A stretch of 36,834 nucleotides of DNA from an uncultured Sphingorhabdus sp. (GCF_937872355.1 NZ_CALMSV010000166.1:1-36834), one strand, 5' to 3'. Shown: positions 15,721 through 24,993, counted from the first letter of the stretch. Notes: generated by a model not told the origin, from the letters alone. Made by a program: numbers and translations.

Positions 15721-16698
15721 ATGCCTGAAGCCCAAACGGAAACGATACGGCGTGCCATCCCGAGTTACGCGCACGAAGGATTCTGGACTGCGCCGGATGG
15801 CTGGCGGATTCGGCGGATAGATTGGGCCGCGCTAAACGATGATGGTGAAGGCTTATCCGAACCGCGCGGATCGATGCTTTTTCTACCCGGTCGGGGCGAC
15901 CATTATGAGAAATATCTTGAAACGCTGGACCATTTTGCCCGTTCAGGCTGGCAGGTAACGGCGATTGACTGGCGCGGGCAGGGCGGTTCAGGTCGACTGC
16001 TGGGGGATCCGCATATCGGCCATGTCGATGATTTTTCGACCTGGGTTTCGGACTTGGGTGCGTTTTGGCGCGAATGGAAAGCCAAGGGGCCTGGGCCGCA
16101 TATAGTGGTTGCCCATAGCATGGGCGGGCATTTGGTCATGCGTTCGTTATGCGAAAAGGCAATCGATCCGGATGCGGTCGCTTTATCGGCACCCATGTTG
16201 GGTATCCAGACGATGGGGCTGCCTTATGCGATGCATCACGCGGTTGCCAAACTGCTCCGCGCCCTTGGCAATCCCGAAAGGGCCGCTTGGAAGGAGGGTG
16301 AGAAGCCCGGCTCACCACTTAATGCGCGCGCCAAGATACTGACACATGATTCGCAACGTTATGCGGACGAACTTTATTGGTGGCATAAACGACCGGAGGT
16401 GCGACTTGGGCCCCCGAGCTGGCATTGGGTCGAACGGGCAATTGCTTCAACGCGTCAGTTGAATGCGCCTGGAGTCATGGAAGGGGTGACCGTACCTATC
16501 TTACTGTTAGCGACAACTGCCGATCATCTTGTCGATACCAAAAGGGTCATTCGCGATGCAAAAAGGCTACCGAATAGCGAGTTGGTCTTGTTTGGTAATG
16601 AGGCTGCGCATGAACTTTTGCGCGAAGCCGACCCTGTCCGCGACAAATGCATCGCCGCCATCGAAAACTTTCTCGATCGCAATGTACCCAAACCATGA
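15721..16698 (+). CDS. Alpha/beta hydrolase, lysophospholipase-like
   Basis: This 325-residue soluble hydrolase has the catalytic triad of the PldB / monoacylglycerol lipase type. The nucleophile is Ser133 in VVAHSMGGH, the acid Asp268 in LLATTADHLVD, and the base His297 in NEAAHELL. An oxyanion-side motif FLPGRGDHYEKY precedes it. It probably removes acyl chains from lysophospholipids or monoglycerides in the cytoplasm, but the substrate is not certain. The stop overlaps the ATG of the FAD oxidoreductase (ATGA). AAAGG precedes the ATG. It is divergent from the cpa operon. Confidence 0.85.
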   Translation: MPEAQTETIRRAIPSYAHEGFWTAPDGWRIRRIDWAALNDDGEGLSEPRGSMLFLPGRGDHYEKYLETLDHFARSGWQVTAIDWRGQGGSGRLLGDPHIGHVDDFSTWVSDLGAFWREWKAKGPGPHIVVAHSMGGHLVMRSLCEKAIDPDAVALSAPMLGIQTMGLPYAMHHAVAKLLRALGNPERAAWKEGEKPGSPLNARAKILTHDSQRYADELYWWHKRPEVRLGPPSWHWVERAIASTRQLNAPGVMEGVTVPILLLATTADHLVDTKRVIRDAKRLPNSELVLFGNEAAHELLREADPVRDKCIAAIENFLDRNVPKP

Positions 16699-17801
16699 GC
16701 CGTTTTGATATTGCCGTTGTTGGCGCAGGAATGGCAGGCGCGAGCCTTGCCGCCGAGATTGGAGCTGCGAAATCAGTTTTGCTGCTCGAGGCAGAGGAAT
16801 ATCCCGGTTATCATTCAACGGGCCGCTCGGCGGCGTTCTGGAGCGAAACCTATGGTGGGCCGGCTATCCAGCCGCTGACAACAGCTTCGTTCCAGTTCCT
16901 CTCAACCCCTCCTGCTGAGTTTTCCGACCGTGGATTTTTGGCCCCGCGCGGGGCCCTGCATATCGGGACGCCAGATTGCCATTCAAACGCTGAGGACATG
17001 CAGGCAGATTTTGCTGCGAGCTCGGTCGCCCTCGAGAAACTATCCGCCAATCAGATCGAGCGACATCTTACGGGGCGCAGGGACGGCTGGGACGTCGCCT
17101 TGTGGGAGCCTGATTGTTGTGACATCGATGTTGCAGCCTTGCATCAGGCATATCTTGGGGCAGCCAGACGGCTTGGTTGTGAAATTCAATGCAGGGCTCC
17201 TGTAAGCGCACTGGCCTTTGTCGATGGCTATTGGTCAATCGAGACCGCTGCTGGTCAGTTTGAGGCCGAAATAGTGGTCAATGCGGCCGGTGCATGGGCA
17301 GATTCAATTGCGGAACTTGCGAGCATCCGGAGATTGGCCATCCAACCCTATCGACGCACCGTCGTGCAAATTGAAATTGCTCCTGCCGCACCTGCCGATT
17401 TGCCACTCGTCGTCGGACTGGATGGCAGTTTCTACTTTAAACCCGATGCGGGTGGGCGGTTGTGGGTAAGCCCGCATGATGAAATCGCGACACCGCCATG
17501 CGATGCCGCGCCCGAGGAGCTTGAAGTCGCAATCGCGCTCGATCGCTTTGAACAAGTGGTCGACTGGAAAATCAAGCGGATAGAGCGCAAATGGGCCGGC
17601 TTGCGAAGCTTCGCACCAGACAGGAAGCCCGTTATCGGGCGCGATCCGCGAAACGAGCAATTCTTCTGGCTGGCTGGGCAAGGTGGTTTTGGTATCCAGA
17701 CTGCACCTGCTGTTGCAAAACTTGCTGCAGCGCAAATCAATGAGGACGAAATTCCTCGCGCGATTGACCCAGCCCTATACTCGCCAGATAGATTCGGTTG
17801 A
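16695..17801 (+). CDS. FAD-dependent oxidoreductase (DauA/DAO family)
   Basis: This 368-residue flavoenzyme starts with the dinucleotide-binding motif IAVVGAGMAGASLAAEIG, then YPGYHSTGRSAAFW, a signature shared with D-arginine dehydrogenase DauA. Further matches are DIDVAALHQAYL, VNAAGAWADSIAELA, SFYFKPDAGGRLWVSPH, WAGLRSFAPDRKPVIG and WLAGQGGFGIQTAPA, in the DauA order. It probably oxidises a D-amino acid or related amine to an imino acid. In DauA, as I recall, the RSAA motif is followed by His-Tyr; here it is Phe-Trp, so the substrate may differ. A start 16 codons upstream would run deep into the hydrolase gene and add a non-FAD leader, so I rejected it. Confidence 0.85.
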   Translation: MSRFDIAVVGAGMAGASLAAEIGAAKSVLLLEAEEYPGYHSTGRSAAFWSETYGGPAIQPLTTASFQFLSTPPAEFSDRGFLAPRGALHIGTPDCHSNAEDMQADFAASSVALEKLSANQIERHLTGRRDGWDVALWEPDCCDIDVAALHQAYLGAARRLGCEIQCRAPVSALAFVDGYWSIETAAGQFEAEIVVNAAGAWADSIAELASIRRLAIQPYRRTVVQIEIAPAAPADLPLVVGLDGSFYFKPDAGGRLWVSPHDEIATPPCDAAPEELEVAIALDRFEQVVDWKIKRIERKWAGLRSFAPDRKPVIGRDPRNEQFFWLAGQGGFGIQTAPAVAKLAAAQINEDEIPRAIDPALYSPDRFG

Positions 17802-17878
17802 TTTTACACGCCTTTGGCTTGCGCAAGACTCACAGGTTGATAGTCTAGCGTATCACGGCTCTGTGCAAAGGACGAACC

Positions 17879-18052
17879 ATGGCTCACTATTTTGAAATCA
17901 AGCAGAACAAGGCTGGCGAATATGTCGCCTATTTCAAATATAACAGTGAAACGATTTTCTGGACCGAGGGCTATAAAAGCAAGGCTTCAGCCAAAAATGC
18001 CATCGAATCGATCCAGAAAAACGGACCGGGGGCTGAAACCCGCGAAGGTTGA
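17879..18052 (+). CDS. YegP family protein, single DUF1508 repeat
   Basis: This 57-residue protein starts MAHYFEIKQNKAGEYVAYFK and contains SKASAKNAIESIQKNG, the hallmark of the YegP/DUF1508 fold. E. coli YegP has two such repeats in about 110 residues; only one is present here, so it may dimerise. AAAGGA lies 6 bases before the ATG. The function of the family is unknown. It stands alone on the plus strand after the DauA-like gene (77-base gap with no convincing promoter hexamers) and is convergent with rnhA, 6 bases apart. Confidence 0.85.
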   Translation: MAHYFEIKQNKAGEYVAYFKYNSETIFWTEGYKSKASAKNAIESIQKNGPGAETREG

Positions 18053-18058
18053 AAATGG

Positions 18059-18499
18059 CTAGAGCGTTGCGGCTGCGGCAGCAGCATCGCTGGCTAGCCG
18101 GTCTGCCCGTTCATTTTCGGCATGGCCGTTATGGCCTTTGATCCACACCCATTCGACCTTGTGTCGGGCGACTGCTTCGATCAATTCGTGCCATAAATCG
18201 GCATTTCGAACGGGTTGTTTCGAGGCGTTTTTCCAACCATTACGTTGCCATCCCTCAACCCATTTTGTGATGCCGTCGAGGACATATTTGCTGTCGGTAT
18301 GTAAAGTGACGGAGCAGGGTTCAATAAGCAGGTTGAGCGCCCTGATTGCCGCTGTCATTTCCATGCGGTTGTTGGTTGTGTCTGGCTCGCTGCCGGATAT
18401 GTCCTTTTCGTGCTTGCCATAACGGACCACAGCACCCCAACCACCCGGTCCGGGATTGCCCTTGCAGGCACCGTCGGTGAAAATTTCTACCTTCTTCAT
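18059..18499 (-). CDS. rnhA: Ribonuclease HI
   Basis: This 146-residue enzyme degrades RNA in RNA:DNA hybrids (R-loops, Okazaki primers). All four acidic active-site residues are present: Asp9 ([17 protein letters not shown]), Glu47 ([10 protein letters not shown]), Asp69 (LHTDSKYV) and Asp133 ([12 protein letters not shown]), together with the loop histidine in [10 protein letters not shown]. The basic protrusion [20 protein letters not shown] is also kept. Its ATG overlaps the stop of thrB by 4 bases, so the two genes are coupled. Confidence 0.96.
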   Translation of the reverse strand: MKKVEIFTDGACKGNPGPGGWGAVVRYGKHEKDISGSEPDTTNNRMEMTAAIRALNLLIEPCSVTLHTDSKYVLDGITKWVEGWQRNGWKNASKQPVRNADLWHELIEAVARHKVEWVWIKGHNGHAENERADRLASDAAAAAATL

Positions 18500-19467
18500 G
18501 GCGCGTTTCCGAACAATTTACTGCTTTCTATGCTGCGATAGAAAACAAGCCGGTGATAAAAGGCCAGAGGGTCCTTGCGCGTCACCATCGCGTCGGCGGG
18601 CGTGTTAATCCAGTCAAATAGACGGGTGAGCAGGAATCGTAACGATGCCCCGCGTGCCAGCGAAGGGAAGGATTGTACTTCGGTTTCCTCAAGCTTGATA
18701 ACTTCGCCATATCCAGCAAGCAAGGCTTCACCAATGTCAGCCAGATATTGACGCCCGTCGGTGGTAAAGCTCCATGCTGCATGGGTTACTGCTAGATCAT
18801 ACGCGCGGTAGTCGGTGCAGGCGAAGTAGAAATCGATCAAGCCTCCTACCTGATCACCCCGAAATAGCACATTGTCTGGAAAAAGGTCGGTATGAACCGC
18901 GCATTGGGGCAAATCTTTTGGCCAGTTCGCGGACAGCCAGTCGCATTCGCGTGCAATATCGTCGGCAAAGCCGGCTTGCAGCGCATCGGCGGCGACCTTA
19001 TCGCACTGGTCGAAGAGCGGTCTCCAGCTTTTGTGACCCAAGGGGTTTGGCTTGATCTCGCCAAAATCACCGACCGCCTGATGCACTTTTGCCAAAGATT
19101 GACCGACCGCATGGGCTTGTGTTGGTGTCGGCTCTGAAACCGAAATGCCGGGGAGGAATTCGATGAGGCAGGATTTCTTGCCGCGAACATCCTGCAGCCA
19201 CTGGCCTGTGCTATCATCGATAAAGCGCGGCACGGGGCAGCCAGCATTGTGAAGATGTGCCAGTAAATTGTGGAAATATGGCAGGTCCGCCGGATTTACG
19301 CGGTTTTCGTATAGCGTGAGGATGAAACGGGCTCGATCCGTTTCGAGAAGATAATTACTGTTTTCTACACCTTCGGCGATGCCTTTGAGCGAGACAAGCT
19401 TTCCCACGTCATAGCGCGCCAGCAATTCCGCTGCCGCCTCGGCGCTGACTTGTGTGTAAACTGCCAT
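18496..19467 (-). CDS. thrB: Homoserine kinase (aminoglycoside phosphotransferase-like fold)
   Basis: This 323-residue kinase phosphorylates homoserine for threonine synthesis. It is the choline-kinase-like type found in many proteobacteria, not the GHMP type of E. coli. Visible features are the N-terminal [17 protein letters not shown] nucleotide loop, the catalytic loop [11 protein letters not shown] and the metal-binding [17 protein letters not shown]. It lies in ispH-thrB-rnhA order, a common alphaproteobacterial arrangement. Its ATG shares one base with the ispH stop. Confidence 0.93.
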   Translation of the reverse strand: MAVYTQVSAEAAAELLARYDVGKLVSLKGIAEGVENSNYLLETDRARFILTLYENRVNPADLPYFHNLLAHLHNAGCPVPRFIDDSTGQWLQDVRGKKSCLIEFLPGISVSEPTPTQAHAVGQSLAKVHQAVGDFGEIKPNPLGHKSWRPLFDQCDKVAADALQAGFADDIARECDWLSANWPKDLPQCAVHTDLFPDNVLFRGDQVGGLIDFYFACTDYRAYDLAVTHAAWSFTTDGRQYLADIGEALLAGYGEVIKLEETEVQSFPSLARGASLRFLLTRLFDWINTPADAMVTRKDPLAFYHRLVFYRSIESSKLFGNAP

Positions 19468-20450
19468 CAGGCCGGGTCGGCGGCTGCTGCGAGCTCGCGA
19501 GGTAGCTTGAAGGTGATGCTTTCTTCGGCGGTTACTACTTGGTCTTCGTGAACATCGAACCGTTCTGAAATTCGCGAGATAAACTGGCGTACCAGCACTT
19601 CCGGGGCTGAGGCACCCGCAGTTATCCCCAACGTTTTTACGCTGTCCAACCAGTCGAAATCGATTTCTTCTGCCCGCTGCACAAGCCGTGCTGGCGTACC
19701 TGCTCGCTCAGCGACCTCTACCAATCGAAGCGAATTAGAACTGTTCGGTGCGCCTATCACGATTACCAGATCGCAACGACGGGCAATTGCCTTGACCGCA
19801 GCCTGCCGGTTCGACGTTGCGTAACATATATCTTCGCCTTTGGGCCCGACTATTGCTGGGAAACGCCTTTGCAGCGTAGCAACGATTTCGGCCGTATCAT
19901 CGACCGAAAGTGTGGTTTGCGTCAGGAACGCCAAATTCTCAGCGTCTGCGACCTCCACCTTTTCGGCGTCTTCCTCGGTTTCGACCAGCGTCATCGCTCC
20001 GGAAGCTACCTGACCGAAAGTTCCGATCACTTCGGGATGTCCCTTATGGCCGACAAAAAGAATATGGCGCCCCGCCTCGACCTGACGTTCGGCCTGGCGA
20101 TGCACTTTAGAAACGAGCGGGCAAGTGGCGTCAAAATAGGCCAAACCCCTATTTTGTGCATCTGCTGGCACCGATTTCGGAACACCATGCGCAGAAAACA
20201 CCACATGCGCATTGGCGGGAACTTCATCGAGTTCGTCAACGAAAATGGCGCCTTTTGCCCGTAAGCTGTCGACAACAAATTTATTGTGCACGATTTCGTG
20301 CCGCACATAGATCGGCGCGCCATGACGATCAAGCGCTTGCTCCACAATCTGGATGGCGCGATCCACGCCCGCGCAAAAGCCGCGCGGAGCAGCTAACAGG
20401 ATATCGAGGCGGCGGCGATTTTCGTTTTGTTCAGTCATGTGCAATGTCAT
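19467..20450 (-). CDS. ispH: 4-hydroxy-3-methylbut-2-enyl diphosphate reductase
   Basis: This 327-residue iron-sulfur enzyme makes IPP and DMAPP in the last step of the MEP isoprenoid pathway. The three cluster cysteines are Cys26 ([12 protein letters not shown]), Cys110 ([11 protein letters not shown]) and Cys209 ([10 protein letters not shown]). The substrate-binding [28 protein letters not shown] and APNSSNS motifs are all present. An alternative ATG four codons later (20438) is possible; neither has a clear ribosome binding site. Confidence 0.96.
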   Translation of the reverse strand: MTLHMTEQNENRRRLDILLAAPRGFCAGVDRAIQIVEQALDRHGAPIYVRHEIVHNKFVVDSLRAKGAIFVDELDEVPANAHVVFSAHGVPKSVPADAQNRGLAYFDATCPLVSKVHRQAERQVEAGRHILFVGHKGHPEVIGTFGQVASGAMTLVETEEDAEKVEVADAENLAFLTQTTLSVDDTAEIVATLQRRFPAIVGPKGEDICYATSNRQAAVKAIARRCDLVIVIGAPNSSNSLRLVEVAERAGTPARLVQRAEEIDFDWLDSVKTLGITAGASAPEVLVRQFISRISERFDVHEDQVVTAEESITFKLPRELAAAADPA

Positions 20451-20491
20451 TTAGGTAATCCGGTGGCATTGGCCAAGGCCTTTCCCTTGTT

Positions 20492-20505
20492 GCACTGTAT
20501 AGTGC
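20492..20505. repeat. Small dyad in the ispH / lipoprotein divergent region
   Basis: GCACT and AGTGC form a perfect inverted repeat around GTAT. It lies within the 112-base divergent gap between ispH and the lipoprotein gene at 20563. A TTGCAC hexamer overlaps it, with GATAAA 15 bases further on, which is shorter than ideal for a promoter. It could be an operator, but the support is weak. Confidence 0.3.
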
Positions 20506-20562
20506 TGCCAGATAAAGACGCACCGAACGCCGAAACGGCACAAGATTGAGGAAGCTATATCC

Positions 20563-21207
20563 ATGAAAATCCTATTGCACGCAGCACCGCTCGCTCTGCT
20601 GGTTTTGGCAGGCTGTGCAAAGGATGGTGAGTTGGAGGTTAACTCGGGTGTAGGTGTCACGGCAACTCGCACCGGCTGCCCGACGGTGGCGGTGGCTGAC
20701 GGTACCGGAGATATTACGCTGTTCGTGCAGGGCGCGCCGCAAAATGCGGATTCGGTCGATGTCGTTGCGTCGATCACCAAGGTCCGGCCGTCATGCAACA
20801 GCAGTGGCGCGAAAATCTATTCGGTCGCGGATTTCGAGGTTCAGGCCAGACGGAGTGATGCCCGCGGCGCGCGTTCAGTGACGCTCCCCTATTTTTCCAC
20901 CGTGGTTCAGGGCGGGACTGCCGTCGTGGCGAAGCGGATCGGGCAGGTAACTGTGAATTTTGCCGATGGGCAGTATCGTGCGCAGGCAGCGGCTAAGGGT
21001 GCAGCCTACATCGATCCTGCTTCGGCCGCTTTGCCCCCGGAAATTGTGGAAAAAATAACGCGTAAGCGCAAGCCTGGCGATGTCGACGCAGCGCTTGATC
21101 CGATGGCCGATCCCGAAGTGCGTGCCGCAATCCAACGCGCCAGCTTCGAACTTCTCCTCGGCTTCCAACTAACCGAAGATCAGCTCCGATATAATGTGAC
21201 CCGATAA
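20563..21207 (+). CDS. Putative lipoprotein of unknown function
   Basis: This 214-residue protein has a classic lipoprotein signal: LHAAPLALLVLAGC with Cys18, followed by AKDGELE. The mature part is rich in beta-strand-like sequence, with two further cysteines (RTGCPTVAVADG and RPSCNSSG) that could pair in the periplasm. An Ala-rich region and an acidic, helical C-terminus follow. I do not recognise a characterised family. It stands between divergent ispH and argS, is preceded by GAGGAAG, and is followed by a terminator, so it is probably transcribed alone. Asp19 is replaced by Ala at the +2 position, which favours sorting to the outer membrane. Confidence 0.8.
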   Translation: MKILLHAAPLALLVLAGCAKDGELEVNSGVGVTATRTGCPTVAVADGTGDITLFVQGAPQNADSVDVVASITKVRPSCNSSGAKIYSVADFEVQARRSDARGARSVTLPYFSTVVQGGTAVVAKRIGQVTVNFADGQYRAQAAAKGAAYIDPASAALPPEIVEKITRKRKPGDVDAALDPMADPEVRAAIQRASFELLLGFQLTEDQLRYNVTR

Positions 21208-21221
21208 GGGCGCGCCCGAAA

Positions 21222-21245
21222 GGGGCCGCCCCGGCCCCCTTTTTC
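21222..21245 (+). terminator. Rho-independent terminator after the lipoprotein gene
   Basis: GGGGCCG (21222-21228) and CGGCCCC (21232-21238) form a 7-base-pair GC stem with a 3-base loop, followed by CTTTTTC. It lies 15 bases after the stop of the lipoprotein gene. Confidence 0.88.
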
Positions 21246-21267
21246 TTTTCCGTGGCATGGACTAGGG

Positions 21268-21288
21268 GGCTGCAAGACCTACGCAGCC
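21268..21288. repeat. Small hairpin upstream of argS
   Basis: GGCTGC (21268-21273) and GCAGCC (21283-21288) flank a 9-base loop, 27 bases before the argS start codon. It could be a leader hairpin or chance. No anti-terminator partner or T-box-like feature is visible. Confidence 0.3.
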
Positions 21289-21315
21289 GCATCCCTATTT
21301 CAGGAAAAGACCCCA

Positions 21316-23043
21316 GTGACCCTCTTTGTCCAATTTGCCACCCATTTGAACCACGCGCTTGATGCGCTGGAAACCGCTGGAACCCTGCCTGGCGGTCTCG
21401 ATCGTAAAGCCGTAACGGTTGAGCCGCCGCGCGATGCTTCGCATGGCGATCTGGCAACCAACGCCGCCATGGTGCTGGCAAAACCTGCGGGGACCAATCC
21501 GCGCGCTTTGGCTGAGGCGATTGCTGGAGAGTTGCGCAAGGTGCCGGGTGTCACGGGCGTCGAAATTGCTGGGCCCGGTTTTCTCAACCTGAAACTTGAG
21601 GCATCGGTCTGGCTGGCGGAACTGCAAGCTATCGCCGACCAAGGCGATGATTACGGGCGCTCAACGCTCGGCACGGGCAAGACGGTGAATGTCGAATATG
21701 TCTCGGCTAACCCGACAGGCCCGATGCACATGGGGCATTGCCGCGGCGCGGTGGTTGGCGATGCGTTGGCCAATTTGCTGCAATTTGCTGGCTATAAGGT
21801 GACCCGCGAATATTATGTCAACGATGCGGGCGGTCAAGTTGATGTGCTCGCGCGTTCGGCGCACCTGCGCTATCGCGAGGCTCTGGGTGAGGCCATTGGC
21901 GATATCCCCGAGGGGCTCTATCCCGGCGATTATCTGGTTCCGGTCGGGCAGAAACTTGCTGCGAAACATGGCGAAACATTCGTGGCTGCGCCCGAATCCG
22001 AATGGCTGATTCCTTTTCGGCAATTTACGGTTGCCATGATGATGGAGATGATCCGTTCGGACCTCGCATTGTTGGGTATTCATCACGATATCTTTGCTTC
22101 GGAAGCCGACGTGCAACGCGCGAAGAAACCTGAGGCCGCGGAGGCATTTCTGCGCGAACACGGGCTCGTTTACGACGGTGAGCTCGAACCGCCCAAGGGC
22201 GAACCCGATCCCGATTGGGAGCCTGTCACATTGCCTTTGTTCAAATCGACCGAGTTTGGCGACGACCAAGACCGCCCGATCCGCAAATCGGATGGCAGCT
22301 GGACTTATTTCGGTGCCGATATGGCCTATCACTTCCAGAAGGCGCAAAATGCCGACTGGCTGATCGACATCTGGGGTGCTGACCATGCAGGGACAGTCAA
22401 ACGCATCAAGGCAGCGGTCGCAGCGCTGACCGAAGGCAAGGTGGAGTTCGACGTGAAGCTGGTGCAAATGGTGCGCCTGCTGCGCGGCGGCGAACCGATC
22501 AAAATGTCAAAGCGGGCAGGCAACTTCGTGACCTTGGCCGATGTCGTGCGTGAAGTCGGCAAGGATGTCGTGCGCTTCACGATGCTGACGCGCAAGGCCG
22601 ATGCACAGATGGATTTTGACTTTGCCAAGGTCGTCGAGGCGTCGAAGGACAATCCGGTTTTCTATGTGCAATATGCCCACGCCCGTATCAGCTCGACGCT
22701 GCGCAAGGCTGAGGCTGAGGAGGGCTTCAAGCCGGGAGCAGAGCATCTCGACCTGCTTGGTGAAGAAGAGATGACACTGATCCGTGAATGCGCAAATCTG
22801 CCGCGAATCGTAGAGGCTGCGGCAAAGGCTGGCGAGCCGCATCGCATCGCTTTCTTCCTCGGCGATCTGGCTGCGGCCTTCCATGCTTATTGGAACCTCG
22901 GTAACGACCATCCGGACAAGCGCTTCATATTGGCACAATCCCCAGAATTGAGCAGTGCAAGGCTTTTCTTGGCAGATAAAGTCGGGCAGGTTATTCGAAA
23001 CGGGCTGCGATTGATGGGTGTTGAAGCCGCAATGCAGATGTAA
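21316..23043 (+). CDS. argS: Arginyl-tRNA synthetase
   Basis: This 575-residue class I aminoacyl-tRNA synthetase has an N-terminal additional domain with ASHGDLATNAAMVLAK. The catalytic signature is NPTGPMHMGHCRGAVVGD (HMGH at 138-141). The KMSKS-like loop is IKMSKRAGNFVTL, and the C-terminal anticodon-binding helical domain ends with RNGLRLMGVEAAMQM. KMSKR instead of KMSKS is common in this enzyme family. The start is a GTG (21316-21318) with AGGAAAAG upstream. It is followed 32 bases later by a SPOR protein, a usual alphaproteobacterial neighbour. Confidence 0.96.
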   Translation: MTLFVQFATHLNHALDALETAGTLPGGLDRKAVTVEPPRDASHGDLATNAAMVLAKPAGTNPRALAEAIAGELRKVPGVTGVEIAGPGFLNLKLEASVWLAELQAIADQGDDYGRSTLGTGKTVNVEYVSANPTGPMHMGHCRGAVVGDALANLLQFAGYKVTREYYVNDAGGQVDVLARSAHLRYREALGEAIGDIPEGLYPGDYLVPVGQKLAAKHGETFVAAPESEWLIPFRQFTVAMMMEMIRSDLALLGIHHDIFASEADVQRAKKPEAAEAFLREHGLVYDGELEPPKGEPDPDWEPVTLPLFKSTEFGDDQDRPIRKSDGSWTYFGADMAYHFQKAQNADWLIDIWGADHAGTVKRIKAAVAALTEGKVEFDVKLVQMVRLLRGGEPIKMSKRAGNFVTLADVVREVGKDVVRFTMLTRKADAQMDFDFAKVVEASKDNPVFYVQYAHARISSTLRKAEAEEGFKPGAEHLDLLGEEEMTLIRECANLPRIVEAAAKAGEPHRIAFFLGDLAAAFHAYWNLGNDHPDKRFILAQSPELSSARLFLADKVGQVIRNGLRLMGVEAAMQM

Positions 23044-23075
23044 CCCGGCATAGGTGACCAGAGGAATTAAATGCG

Positions 23076-23738
23076 ATGACCGATAGCAATCGCGACGAAG
23101 ATTTGGGCCTGGACGATCCCGATCGTCTGCCTTGGCTCGAGACCGCTGATGGTTATGAGTATGAGGAAAGCGCTTCCCCGCTGAAAGTTGCCGGTTTGGT
23201 GCTAGCTGGTCTTGCTCTGCTTGCTGCTATTGTGGGTGGTATTTACTGGATACAACGCAATCAGTCCGGCGGCACGTCGGGCAATGGCGAGCTGATTGCC
23301 GCGCAGGAGGGCGACTACAAGGTTGCGCCTGCCGATCGCGAAGGCAAGAATTTCGAAGGCGAAGGCGACGCTGCTTTCGCCGCCAGTGAAGGAAAGAAGG
23401 TCGAGGTATCGATCGATCCAGCCAAAGCTAAGGCAGCCGCTCAGGCGCCGCAACAGGCACCGGCTGCCGCACCCGTCAAGGCAGGCTCTGCTCCCGCAGG
23501 TTCGGGCTTTGTGCAGCTGGGCGCCTTCAGTGACTCCGCCAAGGCCGACCAGGCTTGGGCTGCGATGGGCAAGCGCTTCGGTTTCCTGTCTGGCCTCAAT
23601 CGTCGCATCGCCGAAGGCGCTGCAGAGGGCGGACGCAAAGTTTATCGACTGCAAGCCGTCACCGCCAATCCGGCGGCGGCTCAGCAATTGTGCGCCAAGC
23701 TGAAGGCGGCCGGCGAGAATTGCATGGTGGTCAAGTAA
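23076..23738 (+). CDS. SPOR domain membrane protein
   Basis: This 220-residue protein has an acidic cytoplasmic N-terminus, one transmembrane helix (about 36-60, VAGLVLAGLALLAAIVGGIY) and an alanine/proline-rich periplasmic linker. The C-terminal SPOR domain (about 142-220) contains GFVQLGAFSDSAKADQAW, VYRLQAVTANPAAAQQLC and a closing AAGENCMVV. SPOR domains bind denuded peptidoglycan at the septum. Its position beside argS and nagZ is usual for this bacterial class and suggests a role in division or wall turnover. The two cysteines near the end may form a disulfide. Confidence 0.9.
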   Translation: MTDSNRDEDLGLDDPDRLPWLETADGYEYEESASPLKVAGLVLAGLALLAAIVGGIYWIQRNQSGGTSGNGELIAAQEGDYKVAPADREGKNFEGEGDAAFAASEGKKVEVSIDPAKAKAAAQAPQQAPAAAPVKAGSAPAGSGFVQLGAFSDSAKADQAWAAMGKRFGFLSGLNRRIAEGAAEGGRKVYRLQAVTANPAAAQQLCAKLKAAGENCMVVK

Positions 23739-23739
23739 T

Positions 23740-23820
23740 CGCCGAAAGGCGGATTTGCCTTCATTGGGGGATGAAGGTATTTTCGGCCGTGGAGCGGGGC
23801 ATCGCTCCACGGCCTATTTT
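23740..23820 (+). terminator. Three tandem hairpins, the last a strong terminator
   Basis: Three inverted repeats follow the SPOR stop. CGCC-GAAA-GGCG (23740-23751) has a GNRA-like loop. CCTTCAT (23758-23764) pairs with ATGAAGG (23771-23777). GGCCGTGGAGC (23785-23795) pairs perfectly with GCTCCACGGCC (23804-23814) and is followed by TATTTTTT. The last is a convincing rho-independent terminator. The first two could be 3' stability elements or part of a small RNA. The remainder of the gap to nagZ (to 23928) shows nothing else clear. Confidence 0.85.
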
Positions 23821-23928
23821 TTGCCGGTTTTGCACAAGTTTCGCCGAATGACGACAGCGTCGAGCTTGTCAGTGAAGCCAAGCTGACCTAGCCTTTTTTC
23901 TGAGAGAATTTCGGAGTTCGGTCCAGTT

Positions 23929-24993
23929 ATGAAACCTGTCATCTTCGGGCTGTCCGGCGAAGAACTGACCCCCGATGAACGCGCCTTATTTGCAGAAGTT
24001 AATCCTGTCGGATACACATTTTTCCGGCGCAACATTCGCGATCGGGAGCAATTGCGTGCGCTGACGGACTCATTGCGTTCGATTAACGGACGTGAGGATG
24101 TGCTGATTTTCATCGACCAGGAAGGTGGCCGGGTGATGCGGATGCAGCCGCCGACTTGGCCCGACTTTCCGCCTGGTTCGGCCTTTGATGCATTATACGA
24201 CATTTCCGCCATGACCGCGATCGAAGCGGCACGGGTTAACGCCGAAGCGCTGGGGTTGGTGCTGAATCAAGTTGGCATAACCGTGAACTATTTGCCGGTG
24301 CTGGATGTCCGCGTGCCCGATCCCCCGCCCGCCATTGGTGACCGAGCGATGGGGTCTGATCCGATGCGCGTAGCAGCGCTTGGCCGCGCCGTGCTCGATG
24401 GCCTGCAGAAGGGTGGCGTGGCGGGCGTAATCAAGCATATGCCCGGGCATGGGCGCGCGCTGGTCGACAGCCATTTCGAACTGCCCCACGTACATGCGAC
24501 GCGCGAGGAACTTGAACAGGACATCGCGCCGTTTCGTGCCCTTAATACAGCGACCATGGGGATGACCGCCCATCTGGTCTATGATGCCTGGGACGCTGAG
24601 CGCTGTGCCACTATGTCGCCAACAGTCATTCACGACATCATTCGAAGTGAAATCGGTTTTGACGGTTTGCTGATGAGCGATGATCTGGAGATGAAGGCGC
24701 TGAAAGGCGATGTGCCCACCCATGCGGTCGATTGCATCGCGGCAGGTTGCGATGTCGCGCTCAATTGCTGGGGGCGGTTCGACGAGATGGTTGCGATTGT
24801 GGAAAGGCTGCCGGATATTTCGAATGAGGCGCGTCGAAGGTTTGATGCAGCGACTGCGGCGCTTCCTTCCGTCACATTCGATCAGCAGCGGCTCGATTTT
24901 CTGCTTGCCAAGCGGGACGAACTGCTGGCCCTTGCTGAGCATTTGGCAGATGAAAAGGCGACCAAGGCTGCAACAGGTGCGTCATGGGCTTAG
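23929..24993 (+). CDS. nagZ: Beta-N-acetylhexosaminidase NagZ (GH3)
   Basis: This 354-residue glycoside hydrolase family 3 enzyme removes N-acetylglucosamine from anhydro-muropeptides during cell wall recycling in the cytoplasm. Family motifs are FIDQEGGRVMRMQPP, GITVNYLPVLDV, VIKHMPGHGRALVDSHFELP (the usual KHFPGHG is KHMPGHG here) and LLMSDDLEMKAL with the nucleophile aspartate. It overlaps scpA by 10 bases and starts the nagZ-scpAB-tatABC operon. Confidence 0.94.
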   Translation: MKPVIFGLSGEELTPDERALFAEVNPVGYTFFRRNIRDREQLRALTDSLRSINGREDVLIFIDQEGGRVMRMQPPTWPDFPPGSAFDALYDISAMTAIEAARVNAEALGLVLNQVGITVNYLPVLDVRVPDPPPAIGDRAMGSDPMRVAALGRAVLDGLQKGGVAGVIKHMPGHGRALVDSHFELPHVHATREELEQDIAPFRALNTATMGMTAHLVYDAWDAERCATMSPTVIHDIIRSEIGFDGLLMSDDLEMKALKGDVPTHAVDCIAAGCDVALNCWGRFDEMVAIVERLPDISNEARRRFDAATAALPSVTFDQQRLDFLLAKRDELLALAEHLADEKATKAATGASWA

